Positions 1 to 6,053 of a stretch of 9,880 nucleotides of DNA are shown in pieces. Positions within the stretch are counted from its first letter, which is position 1; every line of letters starts with the position of its first letter. Position numbers and translations under genes: made by a program. The stretch is from UBA6448 sp051893155 (GTDB lineage Bacteria; Bacillota_I; Bacilli_A; RF39; UBA660): contig JBJFGY010000051.1 of the NCBI GenBank assembly GCA_051893155.1, forward strand, positions 1 to 9,880, read 5' to 3'. The notes under the pieces were generated by a model. It searched no databases and was not told where the DNA came from. It saw only the letters and a list, made by a program, of their open reading frames with translations.

Positions 1-1
1 T

Positions 2-1444
2 AAATATTATTTAAATAAAAATGATTTTAAAGAAAATAAGTTTATAAAGTTTTTTAATAAACATCCTTTTGTAATATCTTTAATTATTATCATATTTTGT
101 TGGAGTATATATTATGTAGCTTTTTATCCTGCTGTATTATCTCCAGATCCTAGTAATCAAATAAAACAATTTTTTAATGTTAAAACTAAATATGTAAATT
201 ATTCCGTTCAAATTAATCCTAATGTAAATATTACTAATCATCATCCTGTATTTCATACTATGCTTTTAGGATCATGCATAAAATTAGGAAGACTTATCAT
301 AAATGATAATTTTGGCTTATTTATTTATACTTTTATGCAAGGATTATTTTTAGCAATTACTCTTGCTTATACAGTTAATTTTTTAAAGAAAAGAAAAGTT
401 CAAAATAAATTTTTAATTCCTTTAATATTTATATATGCATTAGTACCTAGTTTTCCATTTTATGCAATTAATACTAATAAAGATGTTTATTATACAACCC
501 TAATAATACTTTTTATAATGTTTATTATTAATTTTATTGAAAAATATAAGAATACAAAAATTTCTTTGAAAAGTATTATTTTATTTTTTATTCTTTCAAT
601 ATTTATTTGTTTATTTAGAAATAATGGAATATTTTTAATTATATTACTTGTACCTTTTTTATGTATATTTAGTAAAAAGAATATAAAGAAATTACTTGGT
701 GTTACAATTATAATTTTTAGTTTATATTTATCTTATTCAAAAATATTATTACCTAAATTAGGAATAACTGGTACAAGCATAAGAGAGGCACTAAGTATTC
801 CTTTTCAGCAAACAGCAAGACTTATTAAATACCATGAAGATAGTCTTAGTGAAAATGATAAAAAAAATATAAGTAAAGTATTAGATTATGATGCCATAAA
901 GAAAAATTATAATCCTGTTTTATCTGATCCAGTTAAAAATACTTTTAATAAATATGCTACTAAAAAAGATTTATTAAATTATTTTAAAACTTGGTTTAAG
1001 GGATTAATATCTTATCCATTTACTTACATTGATGCAACACTTAATAATATTTATGGTTTCTTTGATCCAAGTGATATTCATTGGTATATATACTTTAAAT
1101 ACTATGATCCTATAACAGATAATAATTTAGTTGATTATCATTATAATAATTTAGAAAGTTTAAGAAATTTTTTAAGTAGTTATGCTTATGCATTTAGAGC
1201 TATTCCAATTTTAGGTTTAATTGTAAGTCCAGGATTTAATACATGGTTACTTATAGTATTACTTGTATATTTATTAAAAAATAAAAAATATGATTACTTA
1301 GTTATTTTATTACCTTTATATTTTTCATTATTATTTTGTGTGTTAGGTCCTGCAAATAATTATTATCGTTATGCTATGCCTTATATATTTTCAATGCCTT
1401 TAGTTACAATATATTTATTAAATATAAAAAGAGTTAAAGAATAA
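2..1444 (+). CDS. Polytopic membrane protein, DUF6020 / GT-C glycosyltransferase-like (5' end outside window)
   Basis: The reading frame is open from position 2 through the ATG at 260 to TAA at 1442-1444, so 480 residues are visible and the true start lies upstream. The ATG at 260 is internal: the family's signature residues precede it. These are SPDPSNQ (visible residues 47-53), after a first membrane helix (about 24-42), and NHHP (79-82). Ten to eleven hydrophobic segments follow, with an RNNG motif between two helices and a long soluble loop containing an IPFQQTAR stretch. This pattern fits the DUF6020 family, whose members resemble GT-C membrane glycosyltransferases using polyprenyl-linked sugars with an acidic residue in the first outer loop. 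The family call is from memory of its motifs; substrate and product are unknown. It probably acts in the cell membrane on envelope glycans. Its last 11 bp overlap tmcAL, which runs the opposite way. Confidence 0.75.
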   Translation, partial: KYYLNKNDFKENKFIKFFNKHPFVISLIIIIFCWSIYYVAFYPAVLSPDPSNQIKQFFNVKTKYVNYSVQINPNVNITNHHPVFHTMLLGSCIKLGRLIINDNFGLFIYTFMQGLFLAITLAYTVNFLKKRKVQNKFLIPLIFIYALVPSFPFYAINTNKDVYYTTLIILFIMFIINFIEKYKNTKISLKSIILFFILSIFICLFRNNGIFLIILLVPFLCIFSKKNIKKLLGVTIIIFSLYLSYSKILLPKLGITGTSIREALSIPFQQTARLIKYHEDSLSENDKKNISKVLDYDAIKKNYNPVLSDPVKNTFNKYATKKDLLNYFKTWFKGLISYPFTYIDATLNNIYGFFDPSDIHWYIYFKYYDPITDNNLVDYHYNNLESLRNFLSSYAYAFRAIPILGLIVSPGFNTWLLIVLLVYLLKNKKYDYLVILLPLYFSLLFCVLGPANNYYRYAMPYIFSMPLVTIYLLNIKRVKE

Positions 1445-1470
1445 TTGGTTTATTTTCTAACTCTTTTTTT
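1426..1470. terminator. Bidirectional intrinsic terminator inside the overlapping gene ends
   Basis: An 11-bp perfect inverted repeat, AAAAAGAGTTA (1426-1436) and TAACTCTTTTT (1458-1468), encloses a 21-nt loop. T residues run on to 1470. Read forward it ends the DUF6020-like gene with a U tract; read in reverse the A run at 1426-1430 becomes the U tract for tmcAL. The stop codons of both genes (1442-1444 and 1434-1436) lie within the hairpin, so it is partly coding. Confidence 0.75.
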
Positions 1471-2537
1471 AGTTCATTTTTATTTGTTAACATATCATAG
1501 ATAATGGCACTTTTTAGTTCATATTTGTAAATAATTGATTCTTTATTTATTTTGGTGGAAATATTAATATCTTTTTTAATACTATTTAAGTAATTTTTAC
1601 CTTTTTTATTAAATCCTAAAATATTAATATAATCAAGATTAGTTTTAGCATCATCTTTTTTAATATTTAATAGAATATGAATAAGCATTCTATTTATTTT
1701 ATTATAAGTACATTTTTTAGATTTTAATTTATTTATTAAATCATTTAAATTATTAACTTTCAAAATATTTTTTTGTAATAAAAATATCATATCTTCATCA
1801 ACATCTAAAATATTATTTATGTCATTATTAAGTATTTGAATTTTAATTAAATTAAATAATAAATCATTATTAATTATGTTAATTTTATTTATTACATTTT
1901 CTGGAACATATTTACTTATATTTTCATTTTTTTTAATTTTATTTCTTATATTTAAAGCACTTATTATATTGTCATTACTTTTAGTATCTAAATAATTATT
2001 AGTTCTTAAAATAGTTTCAGGAATAATTTTATAATTATTTTGTAAAATAGATTTTATATAACATATACCAAGTAAATCATTAGGATTATAATCAAATTTT
2101 TCATTAATAACTTTACTTAAAGCAGTAGGATAATTTAACCCTTTTTTCATATAATAGGAAATCATATCATTTTTATCATTTTCAAGAGATTTTTTAGCTA
2201 TTTTGGTAAGTAATTGTATATCATTAGACTCACTACCAAATATAATTTTATTTACCTTTAAATAATTTAACAATTTTACTGATATATTAGCAAAAGTATC
2301 CGCACTTTGAACTCCAAATAAAGTAGGTATATTTATTACAATATCTACTTTATGTAAACAAGATAAATATGCTTTATCATATTTAGATAATATTGATACT
2401 TCACCACGCTGCATAAAATACCCATTTAAAGCAAGAATAATTAAACTATCTGGATATTTTTCCTTTATTTTATTAATATGATAAATATGCCCATTATGAA
2501 GTGGGTTATATTCTGCGATTATACCTATTATTTCCAT
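1434..2537 (-). CDS. tmcAL: tRNA(Met) cytidine acetate ligase TmcAL (YlbM family)
   Basis: TmcAL uses ATP and acetate to make N4-acetylcytidine at the wobble base C34 of elongator tRNA-Met in the cytoplasm. The N-terminus is the family's nucleotidyltransferase signature: GIIAEYNPLHNGH with an HxGH motif (residues 14-17), then FMQRGE (41-46), SADTFA (78-83) and GSES (101-104). The C-terminal region keeps a LGFNKKGK stretch resembling the family's LGF-KKG motif. Length is 367 residues against about 400 for the Bacillus protein, and the C-terminal half is rich in Asn, Ile and Lys as expected from low G+C. The ATG at 2537 is the natural start because the conserved N-terminus begins there. No Shine-Dalgarno precedes it; instead a good promoter ends 6 nt upstream, suggesting a leaderless message. 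It is divergent from miaA, another tRNA-modification gene. Confidence 0.93.
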   Translation of the reverse strand: MEIIGIIAEYNPLHNGHIYHINKIKEKYPDSLIILALNGYFMQRGEVSILSKYDKAYLSCLHKVDIVINIPTLFGVQSADTFANISVKLLNYLKVNKIIFGSESNDIQLLTKIAKKSLENDKNDMISYYMKKGLNYPTALSKVINEKFDYNPNDLLGICYIKSILQNNYKIIPETILRTNNYLDTKSNDNIISALNIRNKIKKNENISKYVPENVINKINIINNDLLFNLIKIQILNNDINNILDVDEDMIFLLQKNILKVNNLNDLINKLKSKKCTYNKINRMLIHILLNIKKDDAKTNLDYINILGFNKKGKNYLNSIKKDINISTKINKESIIYKYELKSAIIYDMLTNKNELKKELENKPIIL

Positions 2538-2543
2538 GCAATT

Positions 2544-2572
2544 AATATATAAAATATTTCTTTATTTGTCAA
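2544..2572 (-). promoter_or_regulatory. Sigma-A-type promoter of tmcAL, predicted leaderless
   Basis: On the reverse strand, TTGACA (2572-2567, perfect -35) is followed by exactly 17 nt and then TATATT (2549-2544, -10, 5 of 6). Six nt separate the -10 from the A of the tmcAL ATG at 2537, so the expected transcription start is the start codon itself. No Shine-Dalgarno sequence occurs between them. Confidence 0.7.
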
Positions 2573-2579
2573 ATTATAT

Positions 2580-2599
2580 TATAATAAAGAAAAGGAAAG
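2580..2599 (+). promoter_or_regulatory. Probable miaA -10 element and ribosome binding site
   Basis: A perfect TATAAT lies at 2580-2585 and a Shine-Dalgarno AAGGA at about 2592-2596, 6 nt before the ATG at 2603. The expected start of transcription (about 2592) falls at the ribosome binding site, giving a leader of only about 11 nt. The -35 region (around 2557-2562, TTTCTT) is poor and lies inside the spacer of the divergent tmcAL promoter, so the two promoters probably compete. Confidence 0.45.
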
Positions 2600-2602
2600 A
2601 TT

Positions 2603-3457
2603 ATGATAATATGTGTATGTGGACCAACTGGTATTGGTAAAACTAGATTAAGTGAGTTTTTAGCAGAAAAATATAATGGTATAGTATTAAATGCTGATGC
2701 AACTCAAATTTATAAATATTTAGATATAGGTAGTGCTAAAATAACAAAAGAAGAAATGGGAGAAAGAAAGCATTTTCTTTTTGATATAAAAAATCCTGAT
2801 GAAGATTATAGTGTTATGGAGTATCAAAATGATGCTAGAAAACTTTTAAAAGAATATAAAAAACAAAATATTATCGTTGTTGGAGGAACTGGTCTTTATA
2901 TTAAAGCATTATTTTATGATTATAAGTTTAATAAATTAAATGAGGAAAACTTTGAAAAATATTCTAATGAACAGCTTTTCTTAATGGCTAAAGATAAAGG
3001 ATGTAATAATATTCATCAAAATAATAGAGTAAGACTTATAAATTATTTAAAAAGAGATGACAATAAAAATAATAAAGATAAAAGTTTATATGATGTAATT
3101 TATATAGGTCTTACTGCTCCAAGAGAAAAAATATATGAAATTGTTAATAACAGGGTTGATAAGATGTTAAATAATGGGCTTGAAAAAGAAGTTAAAGAAA
3201 TATATTCAAAATATCCAAATAGTAATATTTTAAAAAGAGCTATTGGTTATAAAGAATTAATTGATTATTTTAATAATAAAGTTTCTTATGAAAAGGCAAT
3301 TGAAAATATTAAAAAAAATACCAGACATTATGTCAAAAGACAATATACCTGGTTTAATAATCAACTTAATGTTAATTGGTTTAATGTAAATTTTGATAAT
3401 TTTCATGAAACTGAAGAAGAAATAAGTTCATTTATAGACTCATTAAATTCTAAATAA
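2603..3457 (+). CDS. miaA: tRNA dimethylallyltransferase MiaA
   Basis: MiaA transfers a dimethylallyl group to N6 of A37 in tRNAs reading UNN codons, giving i6A. Visible motifs, in order: P-loop GPTGIGKT (residues 7-14); the substrate-binding region NADATQ (30-35), with Asp32 in place but Ala-Thr where most homologues have Ser-Met; DIGSAK (41-46); GGTGLYI (94-100); NNRVRLINYL (140-149); RAIGYKE (212-218); and the basic TRHYVKRQYTWF segment (240-251). Length 284 is slightly short against roughly 300-315 for the family, with nothing essential seen to be missing. The start is supported by a Shine-Dalgarno 6 nt upstream and by the P-loop position. It is divergent from tmcAL, and its last 55 bp overlap the end of the transglutaminase-like gene on the other strand. 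Confidence 0.96.
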   Translation: MIICVCGPTGIGKTRLSEFLAEKYNGIVLNADATQIYKYLDIGSAKITKEEMGERKHFLFDIKNPDEDYSVMEYQNDARKLLKEYKKQNIIVVGGTGLYIKALFYDYKFNKLNEENFEKYSNEQLFLMAKDKGCNNIHQNNRVRLINYLKRDDNKNNKDKSLYDVIYIGLTAPREKIYEIVNNRVDKMLNNGLEKEVKEIYSKYPNSNILKRAIGYKELIDYFNNKVSYEKAIENIKKNTRHYVKRQYTWFNNQLNVNWFNVNFDNFHETEEEISSFIDSLNSK

Positions 3458-4386
3458 TAATTTTTATCAAAATTATGTTCTTCAATTTCAACTTTACCTG
3501 AATCGACTTGATTTAAAGTTGATGTATCAATTAAAAAATATTTATGATATAAATAATCTTTACCATCATCACTTACTGGGTCATCCCAAGTTAGATCTAA
3601 ATGTAACCATTTATTATTTAAATAAACAGCATTCCATATATGTCCGTTAGATGATGTACTAATGCTTTCTTTTGTTGTGGCAATTTTATAATTTTTGATG
3701 TTAAATTTAGTTAAAAATATTGCCATTAAATCTGTATAACCATTACATGTTGCCATATGTTCAAATAAAGGTCCATAAGCAATATATGATAAATAATTAC
3801 TATCTTTATTTTGATTTCTTTCAACATCATATTTTGTATTATTTATGATATAATCATGAATTATTTTTATTTTTTCATAATCAGTTTGATTTGAAGTAAT
3901 AAGCTTACTTATTATATTATCAACTTCTTTATCAATTTTTTCTATTTGTTCTGCAGTATATAAATAATTTATTTCAATTGTTATTTCTCCAGACTCTAAT
4001 ATACTTGTTTTAATATTAGTAAAACTATTATATGGATGAACATAGTTATTAATATGAGTTAATGTAATATCATCTTTACTAATATTTTCAATATCTTTTA
4101 AGCAAGAAGTATATTCATTAGGACAATAAAAAGTAAAAGTATCCCAACCACTATTAATTGAAGTATAGATAATATTTAATAAATCATTATAAGAATAAGG
4201 AACAAAATTATCTGTATTTTGAACAAATAAATAATTATCATCTTTATAATAATTATTTTTATCTTTTATAATAAGATTTGGACTTTCAGTTATTTTTTTA
4301 GAAATAAAATCACTTATAAAGTTTTCTTTATAAGAAATAATTAATAAAAATACTACACATATAATTGTTATAAAAATTTTTTTCAT
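3403..4386 (-). CDS. Membrane-anchored transglutaminase-like (Cys-His-Asp) protein
   Basis: 327 residues. The N-terminus is a short basic start and a hydrophobic stretch (about residues 4-18) with no clear cleavage site, so it is probably a signal anchor with the rest outside the membrane. The C-terminal half is a transglutaminase-like domain of the papain fold: a helical TDYEKIKIIHDYIINNTKYD region (168-187), Cys214 in ATCNGYTD, His249 in NGHIWN and Asp264 in HLDLTWDDP form the expected catalytic triad. Such surface proteins are common in Firmicutes and may be proteases or cross-linking enzymes; the substrate cannot be read from sequence. The middle part (about 50-150) is not recognised. The gene has its own extended -10 promoter after the rpsT terminator and ends in TGA at 3403-3405, overlapping miaA by 55 bp. 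Confidence 0.85.
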   Translation of the reverse strand: MKKIFITIICVVFLLIISYKENFISDFISKKITESPNLIIKDKNNYYKDDNYLFVQNTDNFVPYSYNDLLNIIYTSINSGWDTFTFYCPNEYTSCLKDIENISKDDITLTHINNYVHPYNSFTNIKTSILESGEITIEINYLYTAEQIEKIDKEVDNIISKLITSNQTDYEKIKIIHDYIINNTKYDVERNQNKDSNYLSYIAYGPLFEHMATCNGYTDLMAIFLTKFNIKNYKIATTKESISTSSNGHIWNAVYLNNKWLHLDLTWDDPVSDDGKDYLYHKYFLIDTSTLNQVDSGKVEIEEHNFDKNYYLEFNESINELISSSVS

Positions 4387-4392
4387 ACTTTT

Positions 4393-4401
4393 ATTTTAAC
4401 A
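4393..4401 (-). promoter_or_regulatory. Extended -10 promoter of the transglutaminase-like gene, predicted leaderless
   Basis: Reverse strand TGTTAAAAT: a TGn extension (4401-4399) plus TAAAAT (4398-4393). Six nt then lead to the A of the ATG at 4386, so +1 would coincide with the start codon. The -35 position falls in the T tract of the rpsT terminator and has no good match. There is no strong Shine-Dalgarno. Confidence 0.5.
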
Positions 4402-4413
4402 AATATTATCTAA

Positions 4414-4440
4414 TAAAAAAAGTAGTAAATAAACTACTAC
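4414..4440 (-). terminator. Intrinsic terminator of rpsT
   Basis: On the reverse strand GTAGTA (4440-4435) pairs with TACTAC (4427-4422) around a short loop, followed by seven T residues (4421-4415). The hairpin includes the rpsT stop codon (TAG, 4439-4437). It separates rpsT from the transglutaminase-like gene downstream. Confidence 0.7.
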
Positions 4441-4697
4441 ATATTTTTAATTTTTGCAGATAATCTTTTCTTTTGTCTATCAGCAGTATTAGATTTAATT
4501 AATCCTTTACTTAAAGCACTATCACAAGTTTTTTGAAATGTTTTATATACTTCTGTAGCTTTTTCTTTATCACCTGAAGCAATTAATTTTTCTATATCTT
4601 TAATTAAGTTTTTTACTTGAGTTTTTGCTTCATGATTGTTTTCAGTTTTTTTTGCGATAACTTTTATTGCTTTTTTTGAACTTTTAATATTTGCCAT
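4437..4697 (-). CDS. rpsT: 30S ribosomal protein S20
   Basis: 86 residues, the usual size for S20, a helical protein bound to 16S rRNA in the small subunit body. The start MANIKSSKK matches the family's MANIKSAKK opening. The C-terminal half keeps the alanine/lysine-rich ALSKGLIKSNTADRQKKRLS segment (61-80), equivalent to the conserved ASKGVIHKNTAARKKSRL region. The ATG at 4697 follows a strong Shine-Dalgarno AAGGAAGG on the reverse strand (plus-strand 4706-4713). The gene has its own promoter and terminator and so is probably monocistronic. It is divergent from the spoIIP-lepA-hemW cluster, as in Bacillus, which supports orthology. Confidence 0.96.
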   Translation of the reverse strand: MANIKSSKKAIKVIAKKTENNHEAKTQVKNLIKDIEKLIASGDKEKATEVYKTFQKTCDSALSKGLIKSNTADRQKKRLSAKIKNM

Positions 4698-4727
4698 TTT
4701 TTCTTCCTTCCTTTTTTGTACGTAAAT

Positions 4728-4756
4728 ATTTTATCAAATGTACTATGAAATAGCAA
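4728..4756 (-). promoter_or_regulatory. Sigma-A-type promoter of rpsT
   Basis: Reverse strand TTGCTA (4756-4751, -35, 4 of 6), a 17-nt spacer, then TAAAAT (4733-4728, -10) preceded by a TGA extension. The predicted start near 4721 gives a leader of about 24 nt containing the Shine-Dalgarno. This is the only promoter proposed in the window with an ordinary leader length. Confidence 0.65.
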
Positions 4757-4831
4757 GTATTTTTGTTTTTTTCTAAAATATAATTATTAATAAAATGATG
4801 ATATTATTCGACAAAATATATAAAAAATATT

Positions 4832-4852
4832 TGTTAATATTTTATTGGTGAT
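4832..4852 (+). promoter_or_regulatory. Candidate extended -10 and GGTGAT ribosome binding site of spoIIP
   Basis: TGTTAATAT (4832-4840) is an extended -10; GGTGAT (4847-4852) is complementary to the 3' end of 16S rRNA and lies 3 nt before the ATG at 4856. The start of transcription would fall on the GGTGAT itself. TCGACA (4808-4813) resembles a -35 but is 21 nt away, too far. I could not find a convincing sigma-E element, although spoIIP is sigma-E controlled in Bacillus. Confidence 0.35.
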
Positions 4853-4855
4853 TAT

Positions 4856-5698
4856 ATGGGACATTTTAAAAGTTTAAGTAAAAAGAAAAAAATACAAAGA
4901 AAAATTATTATTTTTTTATTAGAAATGATATTAATTCTTATAATAATTAAAATAATCCGTACTAATTATAAAATAAATGAAGATAAATTAATATATTTAA
5001 CATATTCTTATTTAGGTAAAGCTCAAAAAAAAGATAATAATGAAAAAATAGTTTTTAAAGAAACAGAAAATACTAATCAAAGATCTCCAACAGTGTATAT
5101 TTATAATACTCATCAAACTGAAAGTTATTTATATGATAAAGTAAATAATTATAATCTTGATTATAATGTAATGTTTGCCAGTTATATTTTAAAAGAATAT
5201 TTAGCAAAGTATAATATTGTATCATTTGTAGAAAATGAATCTATAAAAAATATTTTAAATGAAAATAATTTAATGTATAAAGATAGTTATAAGGCAAGTA
5301 GAATTCTTTTAGAAGAAAGTATAATAAATTATCCAACTCTTAAATATTTTATTGATTTACATCGTGATTCATCAATATATGAAAAAACAACGTGCGTAAT
5401 TAATAATAAAAGTTATGCCAAAATATTATTTGTTTTAGGATTAGATAATAAAAACTATTTTGAAAATGAAAAAATGATTAATTCTTTAAATGAAAAACTA
5501 ATAAAAGAAAATAGTTGTCTTTCTAGAGGTATAACTAAAAAAAGTGGTTTAGGAGTAGATGGAGTATATAATCAAGATTTTAGTAGTAATGTAATTTTAA
5601 TAGAGGTAGGTGGTCAATATAATACTATAACAGAAGTAAATAATACTTTAGAAATATTTGCTAGAATTTTAGCAGATTATATTTTGGAGGAAATTTGA
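4856..5698 (+). CDS. spoIIP: Stage II sporulation protein P (SpoIIP) peptidoglycan hydrolase
   Basis: SpoIIP is a membrane-anchored amidase and endopeptidase that, with SpoIID and SpoIIM, thins septal peptidoglycan during engulfment of the forespore. The N-terminus is basic, followed by one membrane helix (about residues 16-35). The extracytoplasmic catalytic domain carries YNTHQTES (83-90, His86), DLHRDS (167-172, His169), GVYNQDFS (236-243) and LIEVGG (248-253, Glu250), then NT..EV..T. These are the family's conserved blocks, including the presumed zinc ligands. At 280 residues it is much shorter than the roughly 400-residue Bacillus protein; the linker between helix and catalytic domain has shrunk to about 45 residues. 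Position beside rpsT and upstream of lepA matches Bacillus, but gpr, which sits between rpsT and spoIIP there, is absent. The TGA stop overlaps the next gene's TTG start. Confidence 0.9.
   Translation: MGHFKSLSKKKKIQRKIIIFLLEMILILIIIKIIRTNYKINEDKLIYLTYSYLGKAQKKDNNEKIVFKETENTNQRSPTVYIYNTHQTESYLYDKVNNYNLDYNVMFASYILKEYLAKYNIVSFVENESIKNILNENNLMYKDSYKASRILLEESIINYPTLKYFIDLHRDSSIYEKTTCVINNKSYAKILFVLGLDNKNYFENEKMINSLNEKLIKENSCLSRGITKKSGLGVDGVYNQDFSSNVILIEVGGQYNTITEVNNTLEIFARILADYILEEI
5686..5697 (+). promoter_or_regulatory. Ribosome binding site that fixes a TTG start
   Basis: GGAGG (5686-5690) lies 4 nt before TTG (5695-5697). The encoded protein contains no internal methionine, so no ATG start is available downstream. 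The TTG overlaps the spoIIP TGA (5696-5698), giving translational coupling. Confidence 0.75.
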
Positions 5699-6024
5699 AA
5701 ACTGAAAAAAAATCTAACCCATTTTCAAAAATTTTAATTTTATTATTTTTAATTTATTGTGGACTTTTTATTGCCAAAGAAACGGGTTATTATGATAAAA
5801 GTATTAGAGAAAAAGTTATTTTTACTCAAAATAAAATAAATGATTTTGAAAAAGATGTAGCTGAAGGTAAAGAAGTAAATGTAATATCATATTTACCTAA
5901 AGAAGAAGATTATTCAAATATTTATACTAAAACTGCAAATGTAGTATCAAATAAATTAAGTACTATTTTTTCATCAAAAGTAAAAAATGTTTGGGATTTT
6001 ATACGGGCTTTATTTATTTCTTAA
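5695..6024 (+). CDS. Small single-pass membrane protein in the YqxA position
   Basis: 109 residues starting at TTG, overlapping the end of spoIIP by 4 bp and read from a strong GGAGG. A basic N-terminus precedes a membrane helix (about residues 11-27), then a charged, probably extracytoplasmic region with a predicted helical stretch (31-60) and a C-terminus ending in hydrophobic VWDFIRALFIS. In Bacillus the gene between spoIIP and lepA is yqxA (DUF3679), also a small membrane protein of unknown function. The shared place and build make this a positional counterpart; I cannot show sequence homology by eye. Coupling to spoIIP suggests a role beside it, perhaps in engulfment, but that is inference. 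Confidence 0.7.
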   Translation: MKTEKKSNPFSKILILLFLIYCGLFIAKETGYYDKSIREKVIFTQNKINDFEKDVAEGKEVNVISYLPKEEDYSNIYTKTANVVSNKLSTIFSSKVKNVWDFIRALFIS

Positions 6025-6031
6025 CTTTAGG

Positions 6032-6050
6032 TATAATAATATTTGGTGAT
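6032..6050 (+). promoter_or_regulatory. Candidate internal promoter and GGTGAT ribosome binding site of lepA
   Basis: A perfect TATAAT lies at 6032-6037 in the 29-nt gap before lepA; GGTGAT at 6045-6050 sits 3 nt before the ATG at 6054. The -35 region (about 6009-6014, TTTATT) is weak. The arrangement nearly duplicates that before spoIIP. It could supply vegetative transcription of lepA independently of the sporulation genes. Confidence 0.45.
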
Positions 6051-6053
6051 TAA

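Noticed and set aside
1700..2000. Asn/Ile/Lys-rich low-complexity part of TmcAL as a sign of decay
   Set aside because: The frame is intact, family motifs lie on both sides, and the composition follows from low G+C.
4796..4840. Possible sigma-E promoter before spoIIP
   Set aside because: ATATT-like and ATA-rich pieces exist, but none combine with a CATA-type -10 at proper spacing. In this AT-rich gap such partial matches mean little.
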